From Leisingera methylohalidivorans DSM 14336 (lineage in GTDB: Bacteria > Pseudomonadota > Alphaproteobacteria > Rhodobacterales > Rhodobacteraceae): DNA of 64,000 nt. The notes beneath the pieces are model-generated. The model searched no databases, had not been told where the DNA came from, and saw nothing but the letters and a program-made list of their open reading frames with translations. Of this stretch, positions 44,583 to 52,248 are shown piece by piece. The translations under genes and the position numbers were made by a program. The stretch is taken from positions 3,834,838 through 3,898,837 of the forward strand of contig NC_023135.1 in assembly GCF_000511355.1 (NCBI RefSeq), read 5' to 3'. Within the stretch, counting starts at the first letter, position 1. The number at the start of each line of letters is the position of its first letter.

Positions 44583-45632
44583 AATGGAGCGGCGGTCCTT
44601 ACTGTCGCAATTTCGCAGCCCAGTAGTATGCCCATTAACTCGCTTCAGAGCAGAGGGGACCTGGTGTTCTTTTCTGAAGAAAACGTCTGTACTACTTGGA
44701 TGTATTCCCCGGCAATTGGCTTACAGCACTTTCCCCAGTATGAAATGGGCGCGACCTCAGAATTTCATGCTCCTGACGGCAGCGTTCTCTTGACCTCCCA
44801 TAACAACGAAACAGGAGAAAATGTGCTTTGGGCCACCGATGGAACCCCCGGTGGAACAATCGAACTCATGTCGGGATACACGATCCGGATTCTAAGCGTG
44901 GTCGACGGGGTGGTCTACGTTTCTCATCGCGTCGAAGGCCAGGAATTCGCATCAGCCATTGACGGGAGCGGAACCCTAATTGGTACCGCAGATCTCCCCG
45001 GTGGCGCAAACTGGGGACTGGTGCAGCTGGGAGCCTTTGAAGCTGGTACTGCTGGACGTGATCGGATGACCGGTGGAGTTGGAGACGACACATTCTTGGG
45101 CCTAGCGGGTGGTGACCGTTTGCGCGGTCAGGGTGGCGACGATGTGCTGAAAGGGCATGGCGGCCGGGATGTGCTCTATGGAGCGGATGGTGACGATCTC
45201 CTTGAAGGCGGCGCCGCAAGAGACCGCCTGCTTGGCGGCCGAGGGAACGACACACTCAAATCAGGCACTGGGGATGATAGGCTTGTCGGCAGCTCTGGTC
45301 ACGATTTGCTGCAAGGCCAGAAGGGCGACGATGTTCTTACAGGAGAGCGCGGCCGTGACACCTTTGTATTCAACCGGGACGACGGCAATGACACCATCAC
45401 CGATTTTGAGCTTGGTATCGACCTGATCGAAATTGGTCACGGAGCGTCGCGATTGGGGCAGCTCCATTTCGAGCAGCAAGGCGACGATGCGGCCGTGAGC
45501 TTCCGCAACGTCGAAATCACTGTCGAGAATACGACTGTGGAAAAACTTCTGGGCGGCGACCACTTTTTTTCGTCTAAGCGGGCATGGCTTACAACTGGCT
45601 CGATAAAGGCCACTGCGCTGGGACTGCTATAG
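44574..45632 (+). CDS. RTX/ELWxxDGT-type secreted protein, probably 5'-truncated
   Basis: 352 residues from ATG 44574 (GGGAGGG upstream) or ATG 44628. The first ~150 residues are an ELWxxDGT-type repeat (INSLQSRGDLVFFSEE, GENVLWATDGTPGGTIEL). From ~165 come about a dozen G-G-x-G-x-D-like nonapeptides (GGVGDDTFLGLAGGDRLRGQ, GDDVLKGHGGRDVLYGADGD) that bind Ca2+, then RDTFVFNRDDGNDTITDF, the usual end. Such proteins leave through type I secretion with a C-terminal signal. The normal N-terminus is missing. A matching upstream repeat fragment lies at 35569-35760. Confidence 0.75.
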   Translation: MFHNGAAVLTVAISQPSSMPINSLQSRGDLVFFSEENVCTTWMYSPAIGLQHFPQYEMGATSEFHAPDGSVLLTSHNNETGENVLWATDGTPGGTIELMSGYTIRILSVVDGVVYVSHRVEGQEFASAIDGSGTLIGTADLPGGANWGLVQLGAFEAGTAGRDRMTGGVGDDTFLGLAGGDRLRGQGGDDVLKGHGGRDVLYGADGDDLLEGGAARDRLLGGRGNDTLKSGTGDDRLVGSSGHDLLQGQKGDDVLTGERGRDTFVFNRDDGNDTITDFELGIDLIEIGHGASRLGQLHFEQQGDDAAVSFRNVEITVENTTVEKLLGGDHFFSSKRAWLTTGSIKATALGLL

Positions 45633-46093
45633 CGGCCCCGCGCCCCTACGCCTAGTCCCGTGCCATTTGCTGCATCCGCCGCAGGAGGACTTTGGCGCAG
45701 GCTTACCGGTTTCCGACCTTTCCGGTCCAGAAATAGGTTTCATAGACTGCTGTAAACCTGCGTTCGTACCTTTCGAGCCAAAAGGCGGTTGGATCTGGTC
45801 AAGGACCCTGGTTCGCTCCTGCAACCCTTCTTCGGACGGCCATTGTTTTTTGGGCCGCTGCGGAAACCGCCATGAAAGTGGCGGCAGGCCCTGCCAGCGC
45901 TGCGTCTTGATCCGGGGTTCCGTTTCTGTTTTGCATTGAATGAGGGCTGGCAAGGCGCATGCAGAGACCGCCCACTCCGGCAGTTTCTGGTGCGACGGTA
46001 AAAAGACGTAACCCGTTCGCCAGGGCTGCCACTCCGCTAGCTCTGCACGTCGGGATTTGTTGGCTTCGTCGCGCATGAAACACTAGCCCAAAT
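45633..46093. other. Region between the RTX gene and the tRNA-Gly-like sequence
   Basis: About 460 bases. A minus-strand frame (about 45627-46076) is open but I recognise nothing in it and it has no ribosome site. No terminator seen. Confidence 0.35.
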
Positions 46094-46164
46094 GCGGCCG
46101 TAGCTCAGTGGTAGAGCATGAGGTTTCCACCCTCTGTGCGCCAGTTCGATTCTGGTCGGCCTCT
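46094..46164 (+). tRNA. tRNA-Gly(TCC)-like sequence, possibly degenerate
   Basis: A cloverleaf can be drawn: D arm GCTC...GAGC, anticodon loop TTTCCAC (TCC), T loop TTCGATT. But the acceptor has one mismatch (C2 with T71), the anticodon stem has a T-T pair, and no CCA is encoded, whereas the other tRNA genes here encode it. It may be a pseudo-tRNA or an attachment-site copy. Confidence 0.5.
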
Positions 46165-46224
46165 CGTCCTCCTGTCCTCTTTTGACAGCGCTGACGCGCG
46201 CACGCGCGGGGAAGCCCCCGCAGG

Positions 46225-46440
46225 CTTGAAGAGCTTTAAGAGCTTTCCAACGTGCCGCTTGTCTCGAAAGAGCTGGAGCTGATCCTTGAAATCCAGACCG
46301 ACGCTTTCTGGGAGGACGTTACGCCGGAGATGCTGAAGAACGTCCGCCGCCGCCGGAGACATCTGGCAGAACTCATCAAGCTCACTGAACGCAAAATCGT
46401 GATCACTGACTTTGGGGATGACATCGGTGAGGGTAATGCG
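46225..46440 (+). pseudogene. Possible type I restriction (HsdR) C-terminal remnant
   Basis: The frame reads LELILEIQTDAFWEDVTPEM, LKNVRRRRRHLAELIKLTER and KIVITDFGDDIGEG. The 'DAFW..VT...L...R..L..L...IE...R.IVYTDFGDEIGE' pattern is what I recall from the end of EcoR124/EcoEI-type HsdR subunits. No hsdM or hsdS genes are present. Weak evidence; it may be another helicase tail. Confidence 0.35.
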
Positions 46441-46449
46441 ATGCCCCGG

Positions 46450-46837
46450 GAGGCTGGCGGAGGCCATACCGGGCTCCTGCAGGGACTGCCTCCGGTCACT
46501 GCTTGAACATCAGGTTCGTTTCGCTCCCACCTGCGTACGCCTTACAAGGGCTCGACTGTGCCAGCGACAGCAATTGTTCTTACTGTCGAACGGTCTTTTC
46601 CGGGTGGTCTATTCTATGCTCCTCCGCCCGCCCCTTGCGGGCCGCTTCATGCGCAGCTTTGGCAAAGCGTCAAGCAGTAAGGTTTTCTCCCTTAGCTATC
46701 GCTGACCACCATGCCCGCAAACCAATCCGGCTTGAGCACTGGCCCGACTTCCTACAGCCACCTCACCATAGTTTGCGTTCGTTACAGCCGTGTTTTTTGA
46801 GCGCAAATATTTGCAACGCGGGCCGGGCCATTTTCGT
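46450..46837 (+). other. Intergenic region before tRNA-Leu copy 2
   Basis: About 390 bases. No gene with a start signal. A GCGCAAATATTTGC palindrome at about 46801-46814 lies just upstream of the tRNA promoter. Confidence 0.4.
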
Positions 46838-46866
46838 TTGACGCTGCCTGCGACTCCGCTTATACG
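46838..46866 (+). promoter_or_regulatory. Sigma-70-type promoter of tRNA-Leu copy 2
   Basis: TTGACG (46838-46843) and TATACG (46861-46866), 17-base spacer, as for copy 1. The spacer sequence differs between copies, so the hexamers look selectively kept. Confidence 0.65.
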
Positions 46867-46883
46867 CCGATCCCACGACACCT

Positions 46884-46970
46884 GCCCAGGTGGCGGAATT
46901 GGTAGACGCGCTAGCTTCAGGTGCTAGTGTCCGTATGGACGTGGAGGTTCGAGTCCTCTCCTGGGCACCA
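46884..46970 (+). tRNA. tRNA-Leu(CAG), copy 2
   Basis: Identical to 33833-33919, with encoded CCA. Flanking similarity continues for about 25 bases upstream and about 30 bases downstream (ATTCCCC..., TTCAGCA), so the duplication is larger than the tRNA. Confidence 0.97.
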
Positions 46971-47131
46971 TTCCCCAAACAAGTGAGTTCAGCATTTTCT
47001 CCATGTTGTGTGTGGAAGATTGCTTCCGCCCGCGTAAACCAGCTTGCCCTGCCGCAGTTGAGTTTGACCGCCAAAGCGCCTATCTCCACTCCAGCACATG
47101 TCGGCGCGATGATCAGCAAAAGGGAATTCCA

Positions 47132-47746
47132 GTGGCCAACCACCTGTACAAGAACGATCTGCCCGACGGGCTGGACCTCGGCCCCGTTGTCGCCATCGAT
47201 TGCGAGACCATGGGCCTGAACCCGCACCGTGACCGGCTTTGCGTGATCCAGATGTCAGGCGGTGACGGAAATGCCCATATCGTCCAGGTCGAAAAAGGCC
47301 AGACCGAAGCACCCAACCTATGCCGGATGCTGGAAGACCCAAATGTGCTGAAATTATTCCACTTTGGCCGCTTCGACATTGCCGCCATGCACCACGCATT
47401 CGGCGCCCTCGCGGCCCCGGTTTATTGCACCAAGATCGCCAGCCGCCTGGTCCGCACTTACACCGACCGTCATGGTCTCAAGAACCTGACCCAGGAACTC
47501 TTGGCCATCGACATATCCAAACAGCAGCAGATGAGCGATTGGGGTGCTGAAGAACTGACCGAAGCACAGCTCGACTATGCTGCCTCCGACGTGCTCCACC
47601 TCCACAAGCTGCGTAAAGCGCTGGACAAGCGCCTCGCCCGCGAAGGCCGTACCGAAATGGCGCAAGCCTGCTTTGATTTTCTCCCCATGCGTGCCAAGCT
47701 GGACCTGGCCGGCTGGCCCGAAATCGACATTTTTGCTCACTCATGA
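47132..47746 (+). CDS. Ribonuclease D-type 3'-5' exonuclease
   Basis: 204 residues from GTG 47132 (AAAAGGGA upstream). It holds the DEDDy exonuclease motifs: VVAIDCETMGLNPHRDRLCV (D-x-E), LKLFHFGRFDIAAMHHAF (Asp), and LDYAASDVLHLHKLRKAL (Tyr and Asp). It lacks the C-terminal HRDC domains of full RNase D, as is common for the short alphaproteobacterial relatives. It trims RNA 3' ends. It overlaps kdsD by 4 bases (ATGA). Confidence 0.9.
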   Translation: MANHLYKNDLPDGLDLGPVVAIDCETMGLNPHRDRLCVIQMSGGDGNAHIVQVEKGQTEAPNLCRMLEDPNVLKLFHFGRFDIAAMHHAFGALAAPVYCTKIASRLVRTYTDRHGLKNLTQELLAIDISKQQQMSDWGAEELTEAQLDYAASDVLHLHKLRKALDKRLAREGRTEMAQACFDFLPMRAKLDLAGWPEIDIFAHS

Positions 47747-48711
47747 CCGACACTGAAAAATTTCTCGTGACCGCGCGGCAGGTGATCACCGATGAAGCCA
47801 GCGCGCTGAACACCTTGGCTGAAAGTCTGGATGGGCGCTTTGCTGATGCGGTGCAGCTGATTCTGCAGGCCAAGGGCCGCATCATCATCAGCGGCATCGG
47901 CAAATCCGGCCACATCGGCCACAAGATCGCCGCGACCCTGGCCTCCACCGGCACGCCGGCCTATTTCGTGCATCCGGCCGAGGCCAGCCATGGCGACCTG
48001 GGGATGCTGTCCGAAGGCGATGTTGTGCTGGCAATCTCTAATTCGGGAGAGGCGCCGGAACTGGCCAATCTACTGATTTTCACCCGCCGTTTCGGGATTC
48101 CGCTGATCGGGCTGTCCAGCAAGATGGACAGCACCCTGATGAAGCAAGCGGATGTGCATCTGCAGATCCCCTCACTGGGCGAGGCCTGCGGTTTTGGCAT
48201 GGTGCCTTCAATTTCCACCACGCTGACACTGGCAATAGGCGATGCGCTGGCGATAGCGTTGATGAAACACCGGGATTTCCGCCCGGAGAACTTCCGCGAC
48301 TTCCACCCTGGCGGCAAACTGGGCGCGCAGCTCAGCAAGGTGCGCGACCTGATGCACGCCCGAGATGCCCTACCGCTTGTCACTGAGGACACCCCGATGT
48401 CCGATGCGCTGATCGAGATCAGCCAGAAGGGATTTGGAGTGGCAGGCGTGACCTCCGCAGATGGAGCGCTGGCCGGTATAATCACCGACGGCGACCTGCG
48501 CCGCCATATGGACGGTTTGCTGGACAAGAGCGCTGCCGAAGTCATGACCGCAAGCCCCGCCTCAATTGCTCCCGGCGCCATGGCCCAGGAGGCCGTCGCC
48601 GTTATGAACCAGCGCAAGATCACCTGCCTGTTCGTGGTTGATCCGGACAATGGCGGCAAGGCCGAAGGTCTCTTGCATATCCACGACTGCCTGCGCGCAG
48701 GCCTGGGTTGA
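47743..48711 (+). CDS. kdsD: Arabinose-5-phosphate isomerase (KdsD/KpsF/GutQ)
   Basis: 322 residues. SIS domain: GRIIISGIGKSGHIGHKIAA, PAYFVHPAEASHGDLGMLSE and VVLAISNSGEAPELANLLIF. Two CBS domains follow from about 205 (LMHARDALPLVTEDTPMSDA; VMTASPASIAPGAMAQEAVA). It converts ribulose-5-phosphate to arabinose-5-phosphate, the first step to Kdo of LPS. Followed by lptC-lptA-lptB, so Kdo supply and LPS export are in one operon; kdsB is elsewhere (59713). Confidence 0.93.
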   Translation: MTDTEKFLVTARQVITDEASALNTLAESLDGRFADAVQLILQAKGRIIISGIGKSGHIGHKIAATLASTGTPAYFVHPAEASHGDLGMLSEGDVVLAISNSGEAPELANLLIFTRRFGIPLIGLSSKMDSTLMKQADVHLQIPSLGEACGFGMVPSISTTLTLAIGDALAIALMKHRDFRPENFRDFHPGGKLGAQLSKVRDLMHARDALPLVTEDTPMSDALIEISQKGFGVAGVTSADGALAGIITDGDLRRHMDGLLDKSAAEVMTASPASIAPGAMAQEAVAVMNQRKITCLFVVDPDNGGKAEGLLHIHDCLRAGLG

Positions 48712-48734
48712 CGCAGGGCCAGGTGAGTAAAAGC

Positions 48735-49334
48735 ATGGACAGTTATTCCAGAGCCGTTGCCTATCTCAAGGTGCTGCTGCCGCTGGCAGCATTGGTTCTG
48801 ATGTCCACCATGTTCCTGATCTCCCGCGGAGTGAACACTGACGCGGTGATCCCTTTTGCCCAAAAGGAAATCGAAGACCGGATGAAAGGCCAGCAGGTCA
48901 CTGCCCCCTTCTTTTCCGGCACCACCGCACAGGGCGACGAGATCATGGTTACCGCTGCACTGGCCCGTCCGGGCGGTGACGGCACACCTGCCGTCGCCAG
49001 CGATCTTTCCGCCGAATTCAATTTGGCTGAGGGCGGCAGGATCACGCTTAAGTCGGAAAGCGGCGCAATCCATCCTGGCCAGAATATGGCGCGCTTTAGC
49101 GGCAATGTGACTATCACCTCAGCAGACGGGCTGATTGTCGAGACCGAGGAACTGAACACAGCGTTAAGCGGGCTGGAAGCCAACAGCCCCGGTTCGGTCC
49201 GTGCGACAGGCCCAATCGGCGAACTGACCGCAGGTAATATGCGGATCGAAGCGAAAACCGGGGGCGGACCGGTCCATATACTGTTCAAAAACGGGGTGAA
49301 GCTGCTATACGATCCCCAGCAACCGGAAAGATAA
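48735..49334 (+). CDS. lptC: LPS export periplasmic/inner-membrane protein LptC
   Basis: 199 residues from ATG 48735 (AGGTGAG upstream; a TTG in frame at 48708 is an alternative). One N-terminal membrane helix (LKVLLPLAALVLMSTMFLIS) anchors it. The periplasmic part is a beta-jellyroll of the Lpt family (GGRITLKSESGAIHPGQNMA, FSGNVTITSADGLIVETEEL). It hands LPS from LptBFG to LptA. lptF and lptG are not in the window. Confidence 0.9.
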   Translation: MDSYSRAVAYLKVLLPLAALVLMSTMFLISRGVNTDAVIPFAQKEIEDRMKGQQVTAPFFSGTTAQGDEIMVTAALARPGGDGTPAVASDLSAEFNLAEGGRITLKSESGAIHPGQNMARFSGNVTITSADGLIVETEELNTALSGLEANSPGSVRATGPIGELTAGNMRIEAKTGGGPVHILFKNGVKLLYDPQQPER

Positions 49335-49337
49335 ACT

Positions 49338-49850
49338 GTGTCCTATTTGCGCGCATTGATTTTTTGCCTGCCGCTCGCGGTCTTTCCCGGCCTCGCGGCA
49401 GCGCAAACAGCATCCGTTGCTTTTGGCGCGGTCAAAGCCGATCCCAGTCAGCCGGTTGAAGTCACCGCCGACAATCTGGCGGTAAACCAAGCCAACGGCT
49501 CGGCAGAGTTTACCGGCAGCGTGCTCATTGTACAGGGCATCATGCGGCTGTCCGCTGACAAGGTTCTGGTGATCTACAAAACCGCTGGCGAAACTGAAGC
49601 CAAGGCCGGCATCGAACGGCTGGAAGCCACCGGCAATGTGGTTCTGGTCAGCGGTCCGGACGCTGCCGAGGCCCAACGCGCCGAATACACTATTGATCAA
49701 GGCACCATCGTGATGACCGGCAATGTGCTGCTGAACCAGAAAGGCGGCACACTGGCCTCCAACCGGCTTGAAGTGAACCTGACCACGGGCACCGCCAAAA
49801 TGGCTGGCCGCGTGAAAACGATCCTAAACCCGGACGGCGGCAGAAACTGA
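49338..49850 (+). CDS. lptA: LPS export periplasmic bridge protein LptA
   Basis: 170 residues; GTG start 3 bases after lptC, with a signal peptide ending ...GLAAAQT near residue 23. OstA-like repeats: [80 protein letters not shown]. Links the LptC head to the outer-membrane LptD. The stop overlaps lptB start (TGATGG). Confidence 0.92.
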   Translation: MSYLRALIFCLPLAVFPGLAAAQTASVAFGAVKADPSQPVEVTADNLAVNQANGSAEFTGSVLIVQGIMRLSADKVLVIYKTAGETEAKAGIERLEATGNVVLVSGPDAAEAQRAEYTIDQGTIVMTGNVLLNQKGGTLASNRLEVNLTTGTAKMAGRVKTILNPDGGRN

Positions 49851-50608
49851 TGGCGAAACCTGGTCTGACCGTCACTGAAGGCTCCTCCGGGCTGCGCATT
49901 GAGAAACTGCGTAAATCCTACCGCAAACGGGTGGTGATCCGAGACGTATCGATGTCGCTGAACCGGGGCGAGGTGGTGGCACTTCTGGGTCCCAACGGGT
50001 CAGGCAAAACCACTAGTTTTTACACCATTGCAGGTCTGGTTTTCCCCGAAGCTGGCACCGTCAGCATCGACGGCCAGAACGTGACCGGCCTTCCTATGTA
50101 CCGCCGCGCACGGCTTGGAATCGGCTACCTGCCACAGGAAATGTCGATCTTCCGCGGCCTGTCGGTCGAGGACAATATCTCTGCCGTGCTGGATATCTCG
50201 CAAAAGCACGAGCACAAGCGCCGCGAGCGCTTGGAAGAGCTGCTGTCGGATTTCTCGATCGAACATCTGCGTCGGGCTCCGGCGCTTGCGCTGTCTGGCG
50301 GTGAACGGCGCCGGGTCGAAATTGCCCGCTGCCTGGCTGCAGATCCGAAGTATCTGTTGCTTGACGAACCTTTCGCAGGTGTTGATCCGATCTCGGTCGG
50401 CGATATCCGCCACTTGGTTGCCGACCTCAAGAAGCGCGGTATCGGGGTGCTGATCACTGACCACAATGTACGCGAGACGCTGGAGATTGTAGACCGCGCT
50501 TATATCCTGCACGACGGCCAGGTGCTGATGTCCGGAAGCCCCGGGGAAGTGGTTGAAAATGAAAACGTCCGCCGGGTTTACCTGGGCGACAATTTCCGCA
50601 TTTCCTAA
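49850..50608 (+). CDS. lptB: LPS export ABC-transporter ATPase LptB
   Basis: 252 residues. Walker [21 protein letters not shown]-loop [20 protein letters not shown], signature [19 protein letters not shown], Walker [16 protein letters not shown], and switch His in [20 protein letters not shown]. The 'ITDHNVRET' and 'YLPQE.S.FR.L.V' strings are specific to LptB. Powers extraction of LPS from the inner membrane. The hpf gene lies 271 bases downstream. Confidence 0.95.
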   Translation: MAKPGLTVTEGSSGLRIEKLRKSYRKRVVIRDVSMSLNRGEVVALLGPNGSGKTTSFYTIAGLVFPEAGTVSIDGQNVTGLPMYRRARLGIGYLPQEMSIFRGLSVEDNISAVLDISQKHEHKRRERLEELLSDFSIEHLRRAPALALSGGERRRVEIARCLAADPKYLLLDEPFAGVDPISVGDIRHLVADLKKRGIGVLITDHNVRETLEIVDRAYILHDGQVLMSGSPGEVVENENVRRVYLGDNFRIS

Positions 50609-50879
50609 CCCTCGCGCTGGTGGCGAACCACCGGGAATTCTGCCTGAAAAGCCTTGGTTCTTTTTTCCGGGATATCCATTGACTCTCCCGCTGACTTGCC
50701 GTCGAATTGACTCATGGCATACGCGCAGTCCGATGCAATCCGCTTAATAGCCTTGGCAACAAGGCCCGGATGGATGCACCCGGACGGCTGGCCTGCCCCC
50801 CGGTTCCGGACCTGACGTGACAGCGCCAAGGATTGCCTTGGCGGCGGGCCCGGCCGCAATAATTCGTAAAGGAGATCAC

Positions 50880-51437
50880 ATGCGTTACAAAATAAGCGGT
50901 AAACAGATCGACATCGGCGAAGCTCTGCAGACACATGTGCAGAACGAGCTGGGTTCGGCCGTTCAAAAATACGCCGAACGGCCAACCGACGCGACCGTGG
51001 TCTTTTCCCGTTCGGCGCATGAATATGTGTGTGAAGCCACCGTCCATCTGTCGACCGGATTGAGCGCTCAGGCCAAGGCGCACGAAACCGAAATCTACGC
51101 CGCATTCGATGCCTGCTGCGAAAAAATGGAAAAGCAATTGCGCCGTTACAAGCGCCGGCTGAAGGATCACCACAAGGATCGCAGCGAACCGGTTGAACAT
51201 CTGGGCGCCAATTCGTATATCCTCGCCTCAGAGGAAGCGGATTCCGAACCGGACTCGCTGCAGCCGATCATCGTCGCCGAAATGGAAACCCGCATACCGT
51301 CGCTGTCGGTCGGCGAGGCGGTGATGCAGATGGAGCTGGCAGGGGCACCGGTTCTGGTCTTCCGCAACGAAGGCAAAGACGGGTTGAATGTGGTCTACCG
51401 CCGCGAAGACGGCAACATCGGCTGGATTGATCCGTAA
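50880..51437 (+). CDS. hpf: Long-form ribosome hibernation promoting factor (HPF)
   Basis: 185 residues from ATG 50880 (AAAGGAG upstream). N-terminal ribosome-binding domain: MRYKISGKQIDIGEALQTHV, EATVHLSTGLSAQAKAHETE, EKQLRRYKRRLKDHHKD. The C-terminal domain (about 125-185; PSLSVGEAVMQMELAGAPVL, YRREDGNIGWIDP) is what joins 70S ribosomes into 100S dimers. In many proteobacteria rpoN lies directly upstream; here the position is taken by lptB and a 271-base gap. Confidence 0.92.
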   Translation: MRYKISGKQIDIGEALQTHVQNELGSAVQKYAERPTDATVVFSRSAHEYVCEATVHLSTGLSAQAKAHETEIYAAFDACCEKMEKQLRRYKRRLKDHHKDRSEPVEHLGANSYILASEEADSEPDSLQPIIVAEMETRIPSLSVGEAVMQMELAGAPVLVFRNEGKDGLNVVYRREDGNIGWIDP

Positions 51438-51452
51438 TCACACCTAAGGCAT

Positions 51453-51474
51453 CGGCGCCCCAGAGGGGGCGCCG
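51453..51474 (+). promoter_or_regulatory. Stable hairpin between hpf and ptsN
   Basis: A perfect 9-bp GC stem (51453-51461 with 51466-51474) with an AGAG loop sits just ahead of the ptsN ribosome site (GGAG, 51479). No T run follows, so it is more likely to tune ptsN expression or mRNA stability than to end transcription. Confidence 0.55.
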
Positions 51475-51489
51475 GAACGGAGCAGACAT

Positions 51490-51954
51490 ATGCAGATTTC
51501 CAGCATCCTCAAGCCAGAGGCCGTCCGGGTAATCGGTGCGGCCTCAAGCAAGAAGCGCTTGTTCCAGGAAATCGCAGACATCGCTCAACTTGCATACGGG
51601 CAGGATGCCCAAGCGGCGGTCGAGGCCTTGCTGGACCGCGAAAGCCTCGGCCCTACCGGTGTTGGCCATGGCGTCGCACTGCCGCACGCCAGGCTCGACA
51701 CGGTCAGCGAGGTTCGCGGCATCTTCCTGATCCTGGAAAAGCCGCTGGATTTCGGAGCGGTTGACCGCCAGCCTGTGGATATTGCCTTTGCCCTGTTTGC
51801 TCCGGAAGATGCCGGCGTCGAGCATTTGAAGGCCTTGGCGCTGGTGTCACGCACCCTGCGCGAACAAAGCTTCTGCACCAAACTGCGCGCCAACCACGAC
51901 CCGGCTACGCTATACACCATACTGACAGAAGATCAGTCCGTCCAAGCGGCCTGA
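51490..51954 (+). CDS. ptsN: PTS IIA-like nitrogen-regulatory protein PtsN
   Basis: 154 residues. The phosphoacceptor His is in GPTGVGHGVALPHARLDTVS, and the EIIA-fru/Ntr fold shows KKRLFQEIADIAQLAYG and ARLDTVSEVRGIFLILEKPL. PtsN takes phosphate from the PTS-Ntr chain and affects K+ transport and stress regulators. The start has GGAG 7 bases upstream, just after a hairpin. After the stop about 290 bases precede the next convergent gene; I see nothing there. Confidence 0.92.
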   Translation: MQISSILKPEAVRVIGAASSKKRLFQEIADIAQLAYGQDAQAAVEALLDRESLGPTGVGHGVALPHARLDTVSEVRGIFLILEKPLDFGAVDRQPVDIAFALFAPEDAGVEHLKALALVSRTLREQSFCTKLRANHDPATLYTILTEDQSVQAA

Positions 51955-52248
51955 ATTCTGCGCTATGTCTGCCGCCCCCTGATTTTGCGGGCTTTTCAGC
52001 CTGCGTTCCTTCGGTCAGAAGCCACCTCTCCCCGGGTTCTTTTCCACACACTCTCCCGCCAGCCATCGGCCGCCATTTCACGGCACTCTTCGCATCGGTC
52101 CGTGCAGCAGCCTCCGATAGCCGGATGTTGCCCTGATTTGAAAAGTTCCGCCCCAAATGCGGCGCCAGGCCCAAAGCCGCCCTGGAGGTGGCCCAAGCCA
52201 AACCTCCGGCGGGTGCGGGAGCACGGCACCTGTTTTAACGCAGGCGGA

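Noticed and set aside
45627..46076. Minus-strand frame of ~149 codons after the RTX gene
   Set aside because: No start signal and no family resemblance.
46763..47227. Minus-strand frame across tRNA-Leu copy 2
   Set aside because: Same antisense-tRNA artefact as at copy 1.
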